NCBI RefSeq assembly: GCF_000724085.1
Contig: NZ_CCDL010000001.1
Location: 1,302,001-1,366,000, forward strand
Reading direction: 5' to 3'
DNA length: 64,000 nucleotides
Origin: Oceanobacillus manasiensis
Lineage (GTDB): Bacteria > Bacillota > Bacilli > Bacillales > Amphibacillaceae
In this document: one piece after another, positions 17,192 through 24,456 of the stretch
How the letters are laid out: every line of letters begins with the position of its first letter
How positions within the stretch are numbered: position 1 is the first letter of the stretch
Notes under the pieces: generated by a model
Told to the model about the DNA's origin: nothing
Databases searched by the model: none
What the model saw: only the letters and a program-made list of their open reading frames with translations
Translations under genes and position numbers: made by a program

Positions 17192-18181
17192 TTGAAAAAA
17201 GTAATAAATAATCCAGCAGATGTTGTAGAGGAAATGACGGAAGGAATTATGCTTGCTCATAAAAATCAGTTTAAAAAGCTAGAAAATGTAAACGGAATCA
17301 TCAATAGAAAGCTTAAAGATAAAGTTGCTATTGTGACAGGTGGCGGAAGTGGTCATGAGCCGCTTTTCTTCGGGGTTGTTGGGCAAGGGCTTGCTGATGG
17401 TGTAGCTATTGGGAATGTTTTTGCAGCACCAACACCAAATACGGTACAAGAGGTAGCCCAAGCAGTTGACGCTGGTAAAGGAGTACTTTTCATCTATGGT
17501 AACTATGCAGGAGATGTCTTGAATTTTGATATGGCTGCTGAGTTGTTAGAATTTGATAATGTAGAAACAACGACAGTAAGGGTTACGGATGATGTCGTCT
17601 CTGCACCGGTTGAAAGAAAAGACGAGCGTAGAGGGATTGCTGGTGATATGTTTGTGATTAAGGTGGCAGGAGCTGCAGCTGATAAGGGGTTATCGTTAGA
17701 AGAAGTGACTAATGTGACCCAAAAAGCGAATGACCACACTTTCTCAATTGGCGTTGCCTTGTCGCCAGGGACTATTCCAGACTCAGGTGAACCAACTTTT
17801 ACATTAGCTGATGATGAGATTGAATTAGGGATGGGTATTCATGGAGAACCTGGGATGGAAAGGACAAAGCTACTCCCAGCTGATGAGTTAACCGATCAAT
17901 TAATGGAGAAATTGTTGAAAGAGAGCAAGGTAACAACAGGTGATGAGGTTTGTGTTTTAGTAAATGGTCTTGGTTCTACAACACTTATGGAATTATTTAT
18001 AGTTAACCGTAGGGTTGGGAAAATTTTAGATGAAAAAGGGATTGGCGTCCATGATATGGATGTTAATAATTACTGCACTACGCAAGAAATGGGTGGTTTT
18101 TCTATTAGTCTATTAAAGGTTGATGAAGAGTTAAAAGCATACTATGATGCTCCAGCTAACGCACCATACTATAAAAAATAA
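17192..18181 (+). CDS. dhaK: DhaK-type ketose kinase subunit, candidate L-erythrulose kinase
   Basis: 329 residues, TTG start after AGGAGGGGG. Substrate-binding subunit of dihydroxyacetone kinase family: VTGGGSGHEPLF (near residue 48), FIYGNYAGDVLNFDMA (near 100) and GIHGEPGMER with His217, which binds the ketone covalently as a hemiaminal. Classic substrate is dihydroxyacetone, but homologues phosphorylate erythrulose. The company of TpiA- and RpiB-type isomerases (EryH/EryI logic) rather than glycerol genes suggests erythrulose. No DhaM PTS partner gene is present, so the pair probably uses ATP. Confidence 0.85.
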   Translation: MKKVINNPADVVEEMTEGIMLAHKNQFKKLENVNGIINRKLKDKVAIVTGGGSGHEPLFFGVVGQGLADGVAIGNVFAAPTPNTVQEVAQAVDAGKGVLFIYGNYAGDVLNFDMAAELLEFDNVETTTVRVTDDVVSAPVERKDERRGIAGDMFVIKVAGAAADKGLSLEEVTNVTQKANDHTFSIGVALSPGTIPDSGEPTFTLADDEIELGMGIHGEPGMERTKLLPADELTDQLMEKLLKESKVTTGDEVCVLVNGLGSTTLMELFIVNRRVGKILDEKGIGVHDMDVNNYCTTQEMGGFSISLLKVDEELKAYYDAPANAPYYKK

Positions 18182-18199
18182 TACATGGGAGGGCCATAA

Positions 18200-18859
18200 A
18201 TGAAAACGGATGCAATTGTTAAAACATTAAATGCTTCACAAGTCAAAGAAATGCTTCTTTATGTAGGGGAAAAAGTGAAAGAAAGCAAACCTTTTTTAAC
18301 TAAGGTGGATAGTGAAATTGGTGATGGAGACCATGGAATTGGAATGGCGCTTGGTTTTAGTAAAGCGGAAGAAAATTTAAAGAAGCAAGAATTCCATACA
18401 ATTAATGATGTTTTTAAAACAACTGGAATGTCTATGGTTCAGTCAATGGGCGGAGCTTCTGGAGTCATTTTCGGCACGATGTTTCTTGGGGGTGTTAAGA
18501 AGCTAGAAGTAAAAGAAAAATTAGATGTTACAACCTTAGCAGGTATCTTTGAAAAATCATTAGTAGCGATTAAAGAACGTGGAAAAGCCAATCTTGGTGA
18601 TAAAACCATGATTGATGCACTTGAGCCAGCAGTAAATGGACTAAAAGAAAGCGCTACGACTTCTGATAGCCTTATAGAAGCCTTAAAGAGCGCGGAAGTA
18701 AATGCAGCGAACGGTGTAGAAAACACCAAGGATTATGTTGCGAAGTTTGGAAGGTCGAAATCATTAGGTGAAAGAGCGATAGGACATCAGGATGCGGGAG
18801 CTACCTCTGTATGGATTATTTTTAGATCGATGAGAGAATGGGTAGGTAATCATGAATAA
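18200..18859 (+). CDS. dhaL: DhaL-type ATP-binding kinase subunit
   Basis: 219 residues, close to DhaL length. The nucleotide-Mg loop VDSEIGDGDHGIGM (residues 34-47) has the Asp residues that bind the two metals; QSMGGASGVIFGTMF (near 80) and ARGKANLGDKTMIDAL-like KERGKANLGDKTMID (near 130) are family hallmarks, and GRSKSLGERAIGHQDAGA near the C-terminus is the DhaL lid. Forms the active kinase with DhaK. Start ATG after GGGAGGG; its end overlaps the next start by 8 bases. Confidence 0.88.
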   Translation: MKTDAIVKTLNASQVKEMLLYVGEKVKESKPFLTKVDSEIGDGDHGIGMALGFSKAEENLKKQEFHTINDVFKTTGMSMVQSMGGASGVIFGTMFLGGVKKLEVKEKLDVTTLAGIFEKSLVAIKERGKANLGDKTMIDALEPAVNGLKESATTSDSLIEALKSAEVNAANGVENTKDYVAKFGRSKSLGERAIGHQDAGATSVWIIFRSMREWVGNHE

Positions 18860-19622
18860 ATTTTGGGTCGGAACTAATTGGAAGATGACCAAAACGATTG
18901 CTGAAGGATCTTTCTACACAAAAGAGCTGAAAAAAATTGCTGAGAAGCTCAGTAATATTGAATTATTTATCATCCCATCTCACACCTCTTTAGTATCCAT
19001 TAAAGAGCTTACTGAAAATAGCAAGATTCATATAGGGGCACAGAATATGCACTGGGAATCCGAAGGTGCGTATACGGGAGAAATATCTCCAACAATGCTA
19101 CACGAAATTGGCATGAATATTGTAGAGCTAGGCCATTCAGAACGCAGACAGTACTATAATGAAACCGACGAATCAATAAATAAAAAAGTAATAGCAGCAC
19201 TTAAGTATGGGATGAAACCACTAGTTTGTATTGGAGAAAATTCAACCCAAAAAAAGAACAATATTTCAAAAGAAACCTTGGCTGCGCAACTAATAGTTTG
19301 TCTTAAGGGCTTAACTGCAGAACAGGTCAAACATGTAATGATAGCATATGAGCCAGTATGGGCAATAGGAGAAGATGGTACTCCAGCTGATGCTGCCTAC
19401 GTCGAGGAGATACATGGTTTTTTACGAGAAAAGTTGAAAGACCTTTTCGACAGTAAGGGGAACGACATTCCTATTCTGTATGGTGGAAGTGTAAATAAAG
19501 AGAACTTTTTGGAATATAGTAAGCTACAAGATGTTAATGGTTTGTTTATTGGGAGAGCAGCCTGGGATATAGAAAGCTTTCGAGTAATTCTTCATACACT
19601 TAATTCACAAGTCTATAGGTAA
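18852..19622 (+). CDS. Triosephosphate-isomerase homologue, candidate L-erythrulose-1-phosphate isomerase (EryH/LerI type)
   Basis: 256 residues, full TIM fold with all catalytic positions: GTNWKM (Lys11), ELGHSERR (His95), AYEPVWAIG (Glu167) and YGGSV phosphate loop. A housekeeping tpiA normally sits in the glycolytic gapA-pgk-tpi operon, so this copy is likely a paralogue for a pathway substrate. It is translationally coupled to DhaL and followed by RpiB, the order of steps known for erythritol breakdown in Brucella (EryH turns L-erythrulose 1-phosphate into D-erythrulose 4-phosphate). The GEDGTPADAAYVEEIH segment, also seen in the EryH-like branch, fits. Ordinary triose isomerisation remains possible. 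Confidence 0.7.
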   Translation: MNKFWVGTNWKMTKTIAEGSFYTKELKKIAEKLSNIELFIIPSHTSLVSIKELTENSKIHIGAQNMHWESEGAYTGEISPTMLHEIGMNIVELGHSERRQYYNETDESINKKVIAALKYGMKPLVCIGENSTQKKNNISKETLAAQLIVCLKGLTAEQVKHVMIAYEPVWAIGEDGTPADAAYVEEIHGFLREKLKDLFDSKGNDIPILYGGSVNKENFLEYSKLQDVNGLFIGRAAWDIESFRVILHTLNSQVYR

Positions 19623-19630
19623 GTCATATA

Positions 19631-19670
19631 AATAAGAGAATAATCTCCTAATAGATTGTTCTCTTATTTA
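19631..19670 (+). terminator. Terminator after the dhaK-dhaL-tpi unit
   Basis: AATAAGAGAA pairs with TTCTCTTATT, and inside it AATCT pairs with AGATT. Ends in ATTTATAA rather than a pure T tract, so partial read-through into rpiB is possible. Confidence 0.65.
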
Positions 19671-19783
19671 TAATTCGTTCCAATATATTAAACGGATGTT
19701 GTTTTTAAGTTACTTTCAAATCTAGTTATTTTAAAACAGGTTCTATTTTTTTGGTCAAATATGAAAGTAAATGAAAATAAAAG

Positions 19784-19810
19784 TTGAACAAAAATAATAA
19801 ATGGTATAAA
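19784..19810 (+). promoter_or_regulatory. Possible promoter of rpiB-glpX-tal-tkt with short direct repeats
   Basis: TTGAAC (19784-19789) and TATAAA (19805-19810), spacer 15, or 16 to an offset ATAAAA. Around it ATGAAARTAA occurs three times (19761, 19771, 19811), possible operator half-sites. Confidence 0.4.
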
Positions 19811-19852
19811 ATGAAAATAAGTTAGTGAAATCATGAAAGGAGTTTTTAAATA

Positions 19853-20344
19853 ATGAAAATCGCAATCGGTAGTGACCATAACGCATTTCAATTGAAGGAA
19901 ACAATTAAAGAGTCCTTGAAAGATACAGAGCATGAGGTAGTTGATTTTGGATGCCATTCTGAAGATGCAGTAGATTATCCAGATGTTGCATTTGACGTTT
20001 CTGAGGCAGTAAGTGAAGGAAAGGTAGATCGTGGTATTTTGATTTGTGGAACAGGGATTGGTGTATGTATTACAGCTAACAAATATCCAGGAATTCGCGC
20101 AGCTTTAGCACATGATGAATATTCTGCTGAAAGAGCACAGCTAAGTAACAATGCACAAATTCTTACGCTTGGATCACAAATTGTCGGACCAGAAGTTGCG
20201 AAAAAAGTTGTGCATGCATACCTAAACGTAGCTTGGGCAGAGGGTTCTAAACGCAAAGTAGATAAGATTGTGGAAAGAGAACAGCAATTTGTTAGTCAAA
20301 ATTATAAAGATGCAGTAGCAGGTAGTAATTGCGGCGTCAACTAA
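19853..20344 (+). CDS. rpiB: RpiB/LacAB-family sugar-phosphate isomerase, candidate D-erythrulose-4-phosphate isomerase (EryI type)
   Basis: 163 residues, 10-15 longer than most RpiB. IAIGSDHNAFQLKE (Asp8-His9), DFGCHSEDAVDYPD (near residue 38), ILICGTGIGVCITANK with the catalytic Cys (near 63), RAALAHDEYSAERAQLSNNA and LTLGSQIVG are all conserved. RpiB converts ribose 5-phosphate and ribulose 5-phosphate; the close relative EryI converts D-erythrulose 4-phosphate to D-erythrose 4-phosphate. Following the TpiA homologue, the EryI reaction is the better fit. Leads a four-gene run with glpX, tal and tkt. Confidence 0.8.
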   Translation: MKIAIGSDHNAFQLKETIKESLKDTEHEVVDFGCHSEDAVDYPDVAFDVSEAVSEGKVDRGILICGTGIGVCITANKYPGIRAALAHDEYSAERAQLSNNAQILTLGSQIVGPEVAKKVVHAYLNVAWAEGSKRKVDKIVEREQQFVSQNYKDAVAGSNCGVN

Positions 20345-20369
20345 ATTTGTTAACTGAGGGGAGAAATAT

Positions 20370-21317
20370 ATGCGATCCTTGTTGTTAGATTTTTTAAAAG
20401 TAACCGAATCAGCTGCTGTTGCTGCTATTCCATGGGTTGGTAGTGGCGATAAGATTGCAGCTGATGCAGCTGCTACAAATTCTATGCGAGAGAATTTAAA
20501 TAAAATGAAAATGCATAGTACGATTGTCATCGGCGAAGGTGAAATTGACGAAGCACCAATGCTTTATATTGGAGAAAAGCTAGGAAAAGGCGGAAGTCAT
20601 GAAGTAGATATAGCGGTAGATCCAATTGAAGGAACAACTCCTACTGTGAATGGGCAAGGGAATGCAATAACCGTTATTGCAGCAGCGCCAAAAGGTACGT
20701 TGCTCCACGCCCCAGATATGTATATGAAGAAACTTGCTGTAGGGCCGAGAGCAAAAGGGAAAATTGATATTGATGCTCCAATAGAAGAGAACTTGAAAGC
20801 TGTAGCAAACGCAATAGGTAAAGACGTGAAAGAATTAAATGTTCTCATACAGGATCGACCTCGGCATAAAGAATATATTGATAGAATTCGTAAAGCTGGA
20901 GCTAAGGTTAGGTTGTTTCATGATGGTGATGTCATTTACGCAACAGCTACTTGTATTGAAAATTTTGATGTGGATATGTTCTTCGGAATCGGCGGAGCAC
21001 CTGAAGGAGTACTAGGAGCAGCAGCTGTTCGTTGTCAGGGAGGAGAAATGCAAGCAAAGCTATTGCCCCGAAACGATGACGAAATAAGAAGATGTCATGA
21101 GATGGGGATAACGAATATTGAAAACGTTTTAACTCAAAATGACTTAGTAAGTACGGATGATTGTGTATTTGTTGCAACAGGGATCACAGATAATTTAATT
21201 GTTAATGGAATTCAGACCGAGCACGAAAACTATATTACGCATTCTATACTCGTGAATGGAATGGATAAACAAGTAAGATATGTTAAAAGTACGTATCCAA
21301 TACTACAGACGGTTTAA
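20370..21317 (+). CDS. glpX: Class II fructose-1,6-bisphosphatase (GlpX type)
   Basis: 315 residues. Lithium-sensitive phosphatase fold: VIGEGEIDEAPMLYIGE (near residue 54, metal ligands), DPIEGTT (near 86) and FFGIGGAPEGVLGAAAVRC (near 207). Hydrolyses fructose 1,6-bisphosphate; many members also cleave sedoheptulose 1,7-bisphosphate. Between rpiB and transaldolase/transketolase this suggests a role in moving erythrose 4-phosphate through sedoheptulose bisphosphate, or making fructose 6-phosphate from triose phosphates. Start ATG after GGGGAG, 25 bases past rpiB. Confidence 0.88.
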   Translation: MRSLLLDFLKVTESAAVAAIPWVGSGDKIAADAAATNSMRENLNKMKMHSTIVIGEGEIDEAPMLYIGEKLGKGGSHEVDIAVDPIEGTTPTVNGQGNAITVIAAAPKGTLLHAPDMYMKKLAVGPRAKGKIDIDAPIEENLKAVANAIGKDVKELNVLIQDRPRHKEYIDRIRKAGAKVRLFHDGDVIYATATCIENFDVDMFFGIGGAPEGVLGAAAVRCQGGEMQAKLLPRNDDEIRRCHEMGITNIENVLTQNDLVSTDDCVFVATGITDNLIVNGIQTEHENYITHSILVNGMDKQVRYVKSTYPILQTV

Positions 21318-21383
21318 AGGTGTAAGCAAAAAGAGAATGATGAAGTGTACACACTATTTTAGAACAACAGGAGGTATTTTAAA

Positions 21384-22046
21384 ATGGAATTTTATTTAGA
21401 CACAGCAGACCTTGAGGAAATCAAAAGAATTAATCGCTTAGGCCTTGTAGATGGAATTACCACTAATCCTACGATTATTGCAAAAGAGAACCGAGATTTT
21501 GAGGAAACGATAAAAGAGATTTGTAGTGTAATAGACGGCCCAGTAAGCGCGGAGGTTATTGGACTTACGGTAGAAGAAATGGTTGCAGAAGCTAGAAATA
21601 TCGCAACATGGGCTCCAAATGTTGTTGTGAAAATCCCAATGACTGAGGCTGGTCTTGAGGCAGTTAACACTTTATCAAATGAAGGAATTAAAACGAATGT
21701 CACGTTGATTTTCTCCGTTGCTCAAGGATTAATGGCTGCTAAAGCTGGTGCGACCTATGTTAGCCCATTTGTCGGAAGAGTAGATGATATGGGGGAAGAC
21801 GGGATAGAACTTATACAGAACTTAAAAGTAGCACTTAATAATTATGGTTACGATGCTAAAATTATTACAGCTAGTGTGAGAACGATCGGTCATTTAGAAA
21901 AAGCAGCTTTAGCTGGAGCAGATATTGCGACCATTCCAGGTTCACTTTTACCTAAGTTATGGAAACATCCATTAACTGATAATGGTATTGCGCAATTTTT
22001 AGCTGATTGGGAAAAGGTTCCAAAGACTTCTAATGCACATTCTTAA
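21384..22046 (+). CDS. tal: Transaldolase (MipB/TalC/FSA type)
   Basis: 220 residues, the short decameric type. [15 protein letters not shown] start, [12 protein letters not shown], the Schiff-base lysine in VVVKIPMT (near residue 85), [10 protein letters not shown] (near 109), SPFVGRVDD and ASVRTIGH. Transfers dihydroxyacetone between sedoheptulose 7-phosphate and glyceraldehyde 3-phosphate, or acts as fructose-6-phosphate aldolase in some members. Preceded by ACAGGAGG. Contributes erythrose 4-phosphate interconversion. Confidence 0.9.
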   Translation: MEFYLDTADLEEIKRINRLGLVDGITTNPTIIAKENRDFEETIKEICSVIDGPVSAEVIGLTVEEMVAEARNIATWAPNVVVKIPMTEAGLEAVNTLSNEGIKTNVTLIFSVAQGLMAAKAGATYVSPFVGRVDDMGEDGIELIQNLKVALNNYGYDAKIITASVRTIGHLEKAALAGADIATIPGSLLPKLWKHPLTDNGIAQFLADWEKVPKTSNAHS

Positions 22047-22063
22047 AGAAGGGATGAGAGAGT

Positions 22064-24070
22064 ATGACGACTGCTACTTCTATTAAACAATTATCGATTG
22101 ATACCATTCGCACACTTTCAATAGATGCTATTGAAAAGGCGAATTCCGGGCATCCAGGGCTACCGATGGGTGCAGCACCGATGGGATACACATTATGGAC
22201 AGACTTCATGACCCATAACCCGAAGCATTCCAAATGGTTTAACCGCGACCGCTTCGTGTTATCAGCAGGTCATGGATCAATGCTGTTATATAGTTTACTT
22301 CATTTGTCAGGCTATGATGTTACCGTGGATGATTTAAAGAATTTCCGTCAGTGGGGTTCTCGAACTCCAGGCCACCCTGAAGTGCATCACACAGACGGGG
22401 TAGAGACAACGACAGGACCGCTAGGCCAGGGTGTCGCGACAGCCGTAGGGATGGCAATGGCAGAAGCTCATTTAGCGGCAACGTATAACAAAGAAAAATT
22501 TCCTGTAGTGGACCATTACACGTTCGCCCTTGTTGGGGATGGTGATTTAATGGAAGGAATCTCTCATGAAACAGCATCACTTGCTGGTCACCTTGGGTTA
22601 GGAAAACTAGTCGTTTTATATGACTCCAATGATATTTCACTTGATGGAGATTTGGACAGGTCGTTCTCCGACAATACGGAAGAACGCTTCCGCTCCTACG
22701 GCTGGCAAGTGATACGCGTAGAAGATGGGAATAATTTAGATGCAATCCATGAGGCTATTCTACAAGCAAAGCAAGACACTTCCAAACCAACACTAATTGA
22801 AGTGAAAACAGTCATTGGATACGGTTCTCCTAATAAGTCTGGATCTTCTGCTTCACACGGTGCACCACTTGGTGAGGATGAAGTGACACTTACAAAACAA
22901 CATTACAACTGGTCACACGAACCTTTTCACGTTCCAAATGAAGTGTATACCGATTTCAATGAAAAAGTCGTAAAAAAAGGCACGCAAGCCGAAGCAAAAT
23001 GGAACCAACTAGTGGAAGATTATAAGGATATTTATCCCCAAGAAGGAAAACAACTTCAATTAGCGATAAATGGAGAATTAGCATGTGACTGGGATAAGGA
23101 TTTACCAACATATGAGATTGGAAAAAAACTTGCTAGTCGTGCTTCCTCAGGTGAAGTTTTAAATGCTATAGCTAAAACGGTACCAAACTTTTTTGGTGGG
23201 AGTGCCGACTTAGCTGGATCTAACAAAACGACAATTAATGATGTAGAAGATTTTACAAAAGATAATTATGCTGGAAGGAATATTTGGTTTGGCGTCCGCG
23301 AGTTTGCGATGGCTGCGGCATTAAACGGAATGGCCTTGCATGGTGGATTAAATGTATTCGGTGGAACGTTCTTTGTTTTCAGTGATTACCTACGCCCAGC
23401 AGTACGACTGTCAGCTTTGATGAAATTACCAGTTACGTACGTGTGGACACATGATTCTATTGCTGTTGGTGAAGATGGACCAACACATGAGCCAGTTGAA
23501 CATTTGGCATCCTATCGTACCATGCCAGGCTTATCATTGATTCGCCCGGCTGATGGTAATGAAACACAAGCAGCGTGGAGACTAGCTGTCGTTTCGAAGG
23601 ATAAGCCAACAGCACTAGTCTTATCTCGTCAAAACCTCCCAACACTTGAAAGTACGAAAGAACGAGCGTATGAAGGTGTCAAAAGAGGGGCTTATGTCGT
23701 AAGTGAGTCTGAAAAAGATACACCAGACGCATTAGTCCTAGCGACTGGATCTGAAGTTCACTTAGCTATAAAAGCGCAACAAGAATTAAGAGGCAAAGAT
23801 ATCGATGTGCTTGTGGTGAGTATGCCATCTTGGGATCGATTTGAGGAACAAAACCAAGAATACAAGGACTCTGTTATTTTGCCAAATGTGAAGAAGAGAC
23901 TTGCAGTGGAAATGGCCTCTCCGTTCGGATGGGAACGATATGTAGGTACAGAAGGAAAAGTACTAGGGATAAACACATTCGGGGCTTCAGGGAATGGTGA
24001 GAAATTGATTGAGGAATATGGCTTTACTGTGGAAAATGTTGTGGAGCATATAGAGCAATTGGTAAAGTAA
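22064..24070 (+). CDS. tkt: Transketolase
   Basis: 668 residues, full length. Thiamine diphosphate domain with [17 protein letters not shown] (near residue 26), the GDGDLMEGI cofactor motif (near 154), then the pyrimidine domain with [20 protein letters not shown] (near 410) and the [16 protein letters not shown] segment (near 463), and C-terminal domain from about 530. Transfers two-carbon units among xylulose 5-phosphate, erythrose 4-phosphate and ribose 5-phosphate, giving the exit for erythrose 4-phosphate produced upstream. Start ATG after AGGGATGAGAG. Possibly a second, pathway-dedicated copy. Confidence 0.93.
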   Translation: MTTATSIKQLSIDTIRTLSIDAIEKANSGHPGLPMGAAPMGYTLWTDFMTHNPKHSKWFNRDRFVLSAGHGSMLLYSLLHLSGYDVTVDDLKNFRQWGSRTPGHPEVHHTDGVETTTGPLGQGVATAVGMAMAEAHLAATYNKEKFPVVDHYTFALVGDGDLMEGISHETASLAGHLGLGKLVVLYDSNDISLDGDLDRSFSDNTEERFRSYGWQVIRVEDGNNLDAIHEAILQAKQDTSKPTLIEVKTVIGYGSPNKSGSSASHGAPLGEDEVTLTKQHYNWSHEPFHVPNEVYTDFNEKVVKKGTQAEAKWNQLVEDYKDIYPQEGKQLQLAINGELACDWDKDLPTYEIGKKLASRASSGEVLNAIAKTVPNFFGGSADLAGSNKTTINDVEDFTKDNYAGRNIWFGVREFAMAAALNGMALHGGLNVFGGTFFVFSDYLRPAVRLSALMKLPVTYVWTHDSIAVGEDGPTHEPVEHLASYRTMPGLSLIRPADGNETQAAWRLAVVSKDKPTALVLSRQNLPTLESTKERAYEGVKRGAYVVSESEKDTPDALVLATGSEVHLAIKAQQELRGKDIDVLVVSMPSWDRFEEQNQEYKDSVILPNVKKRLAVEMASPFGWERYVGTEGKVLGINTFGASGNGEKLIEEYGFTVENVVEHIEQLVK

Positions 24071-24130
24071 GATATTATTAAGTGGATTAGTTAGCTTAAT
24101 GATAGTTACCAATAAAAAGGGATCATAGAA

Positions 24131-24164
24131 AGAACTTCAGTAGTTTGAGACTGAAGTTCTTTTA
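24131..24164 (+). terminator. Terminator of the tkt unit
   Basis: AGAACTTCAG (24131-24140) pairs with CTGAAGTTCT (24151-24160) and is followed by T4. Confidence 0.85.
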
Positions 24165-24304
24165 ATATTAACAGTAATCTAATAGGCTATTAATCAGAGG
24201 ATCTTAATGCTTTCCATCCCATTATGTGCCCCACATTTCCCCCAGTCCAATTCCCCCGCCACTTTCTAACTACAATGTCTTTTTAATTAGTTCTTTTATA
24301 ATAT

Positions 24305-24380
24305 TTACTAAATAATCGAAAAAATGGTACGATTCTGGCACAAGGTAATTTTTGAATATTTAGTAAATAAAAATTACTAA
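24305..24380. promoter_or_regulatory. Putative ROK-type operator upstream of the PIG-L gene
   Basis: Perfect inverted repeat TTAGTAA (24360-24366), 7-base spacer, TTACTAA (24374-24380), with another TTACTAA at 24305-24311. Similar half-sites (TTAGTAA at 31737) lie in front of the ROK repressor gene, linking the two. The rest of the 386-base gap holds no gene. Confidence 0.5.
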
Positions 24381-24456
24381 CCAACTAAAAATAAGGAAAG
24401 GAGGTAAGAATAAATAAGAATTACTTTGTGAATAAAAATGAAAGGGGTTTCATTTT

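Noticed and set aside
18852-19622. Reading the TpiA homologue as the housekeeping glycolytic enzyme
   Set aside because: Position in a kinase-isomerase unit without gapA, pgk, pgm or eno makes a pathway-specific paralogue more likely, though it cannot be excluded.
22320-22745. Minus-strand frame of 141 codons inside transketolase
   Set aside because: Antisense shadow of a well conserved gene, with no ribosome binding site.
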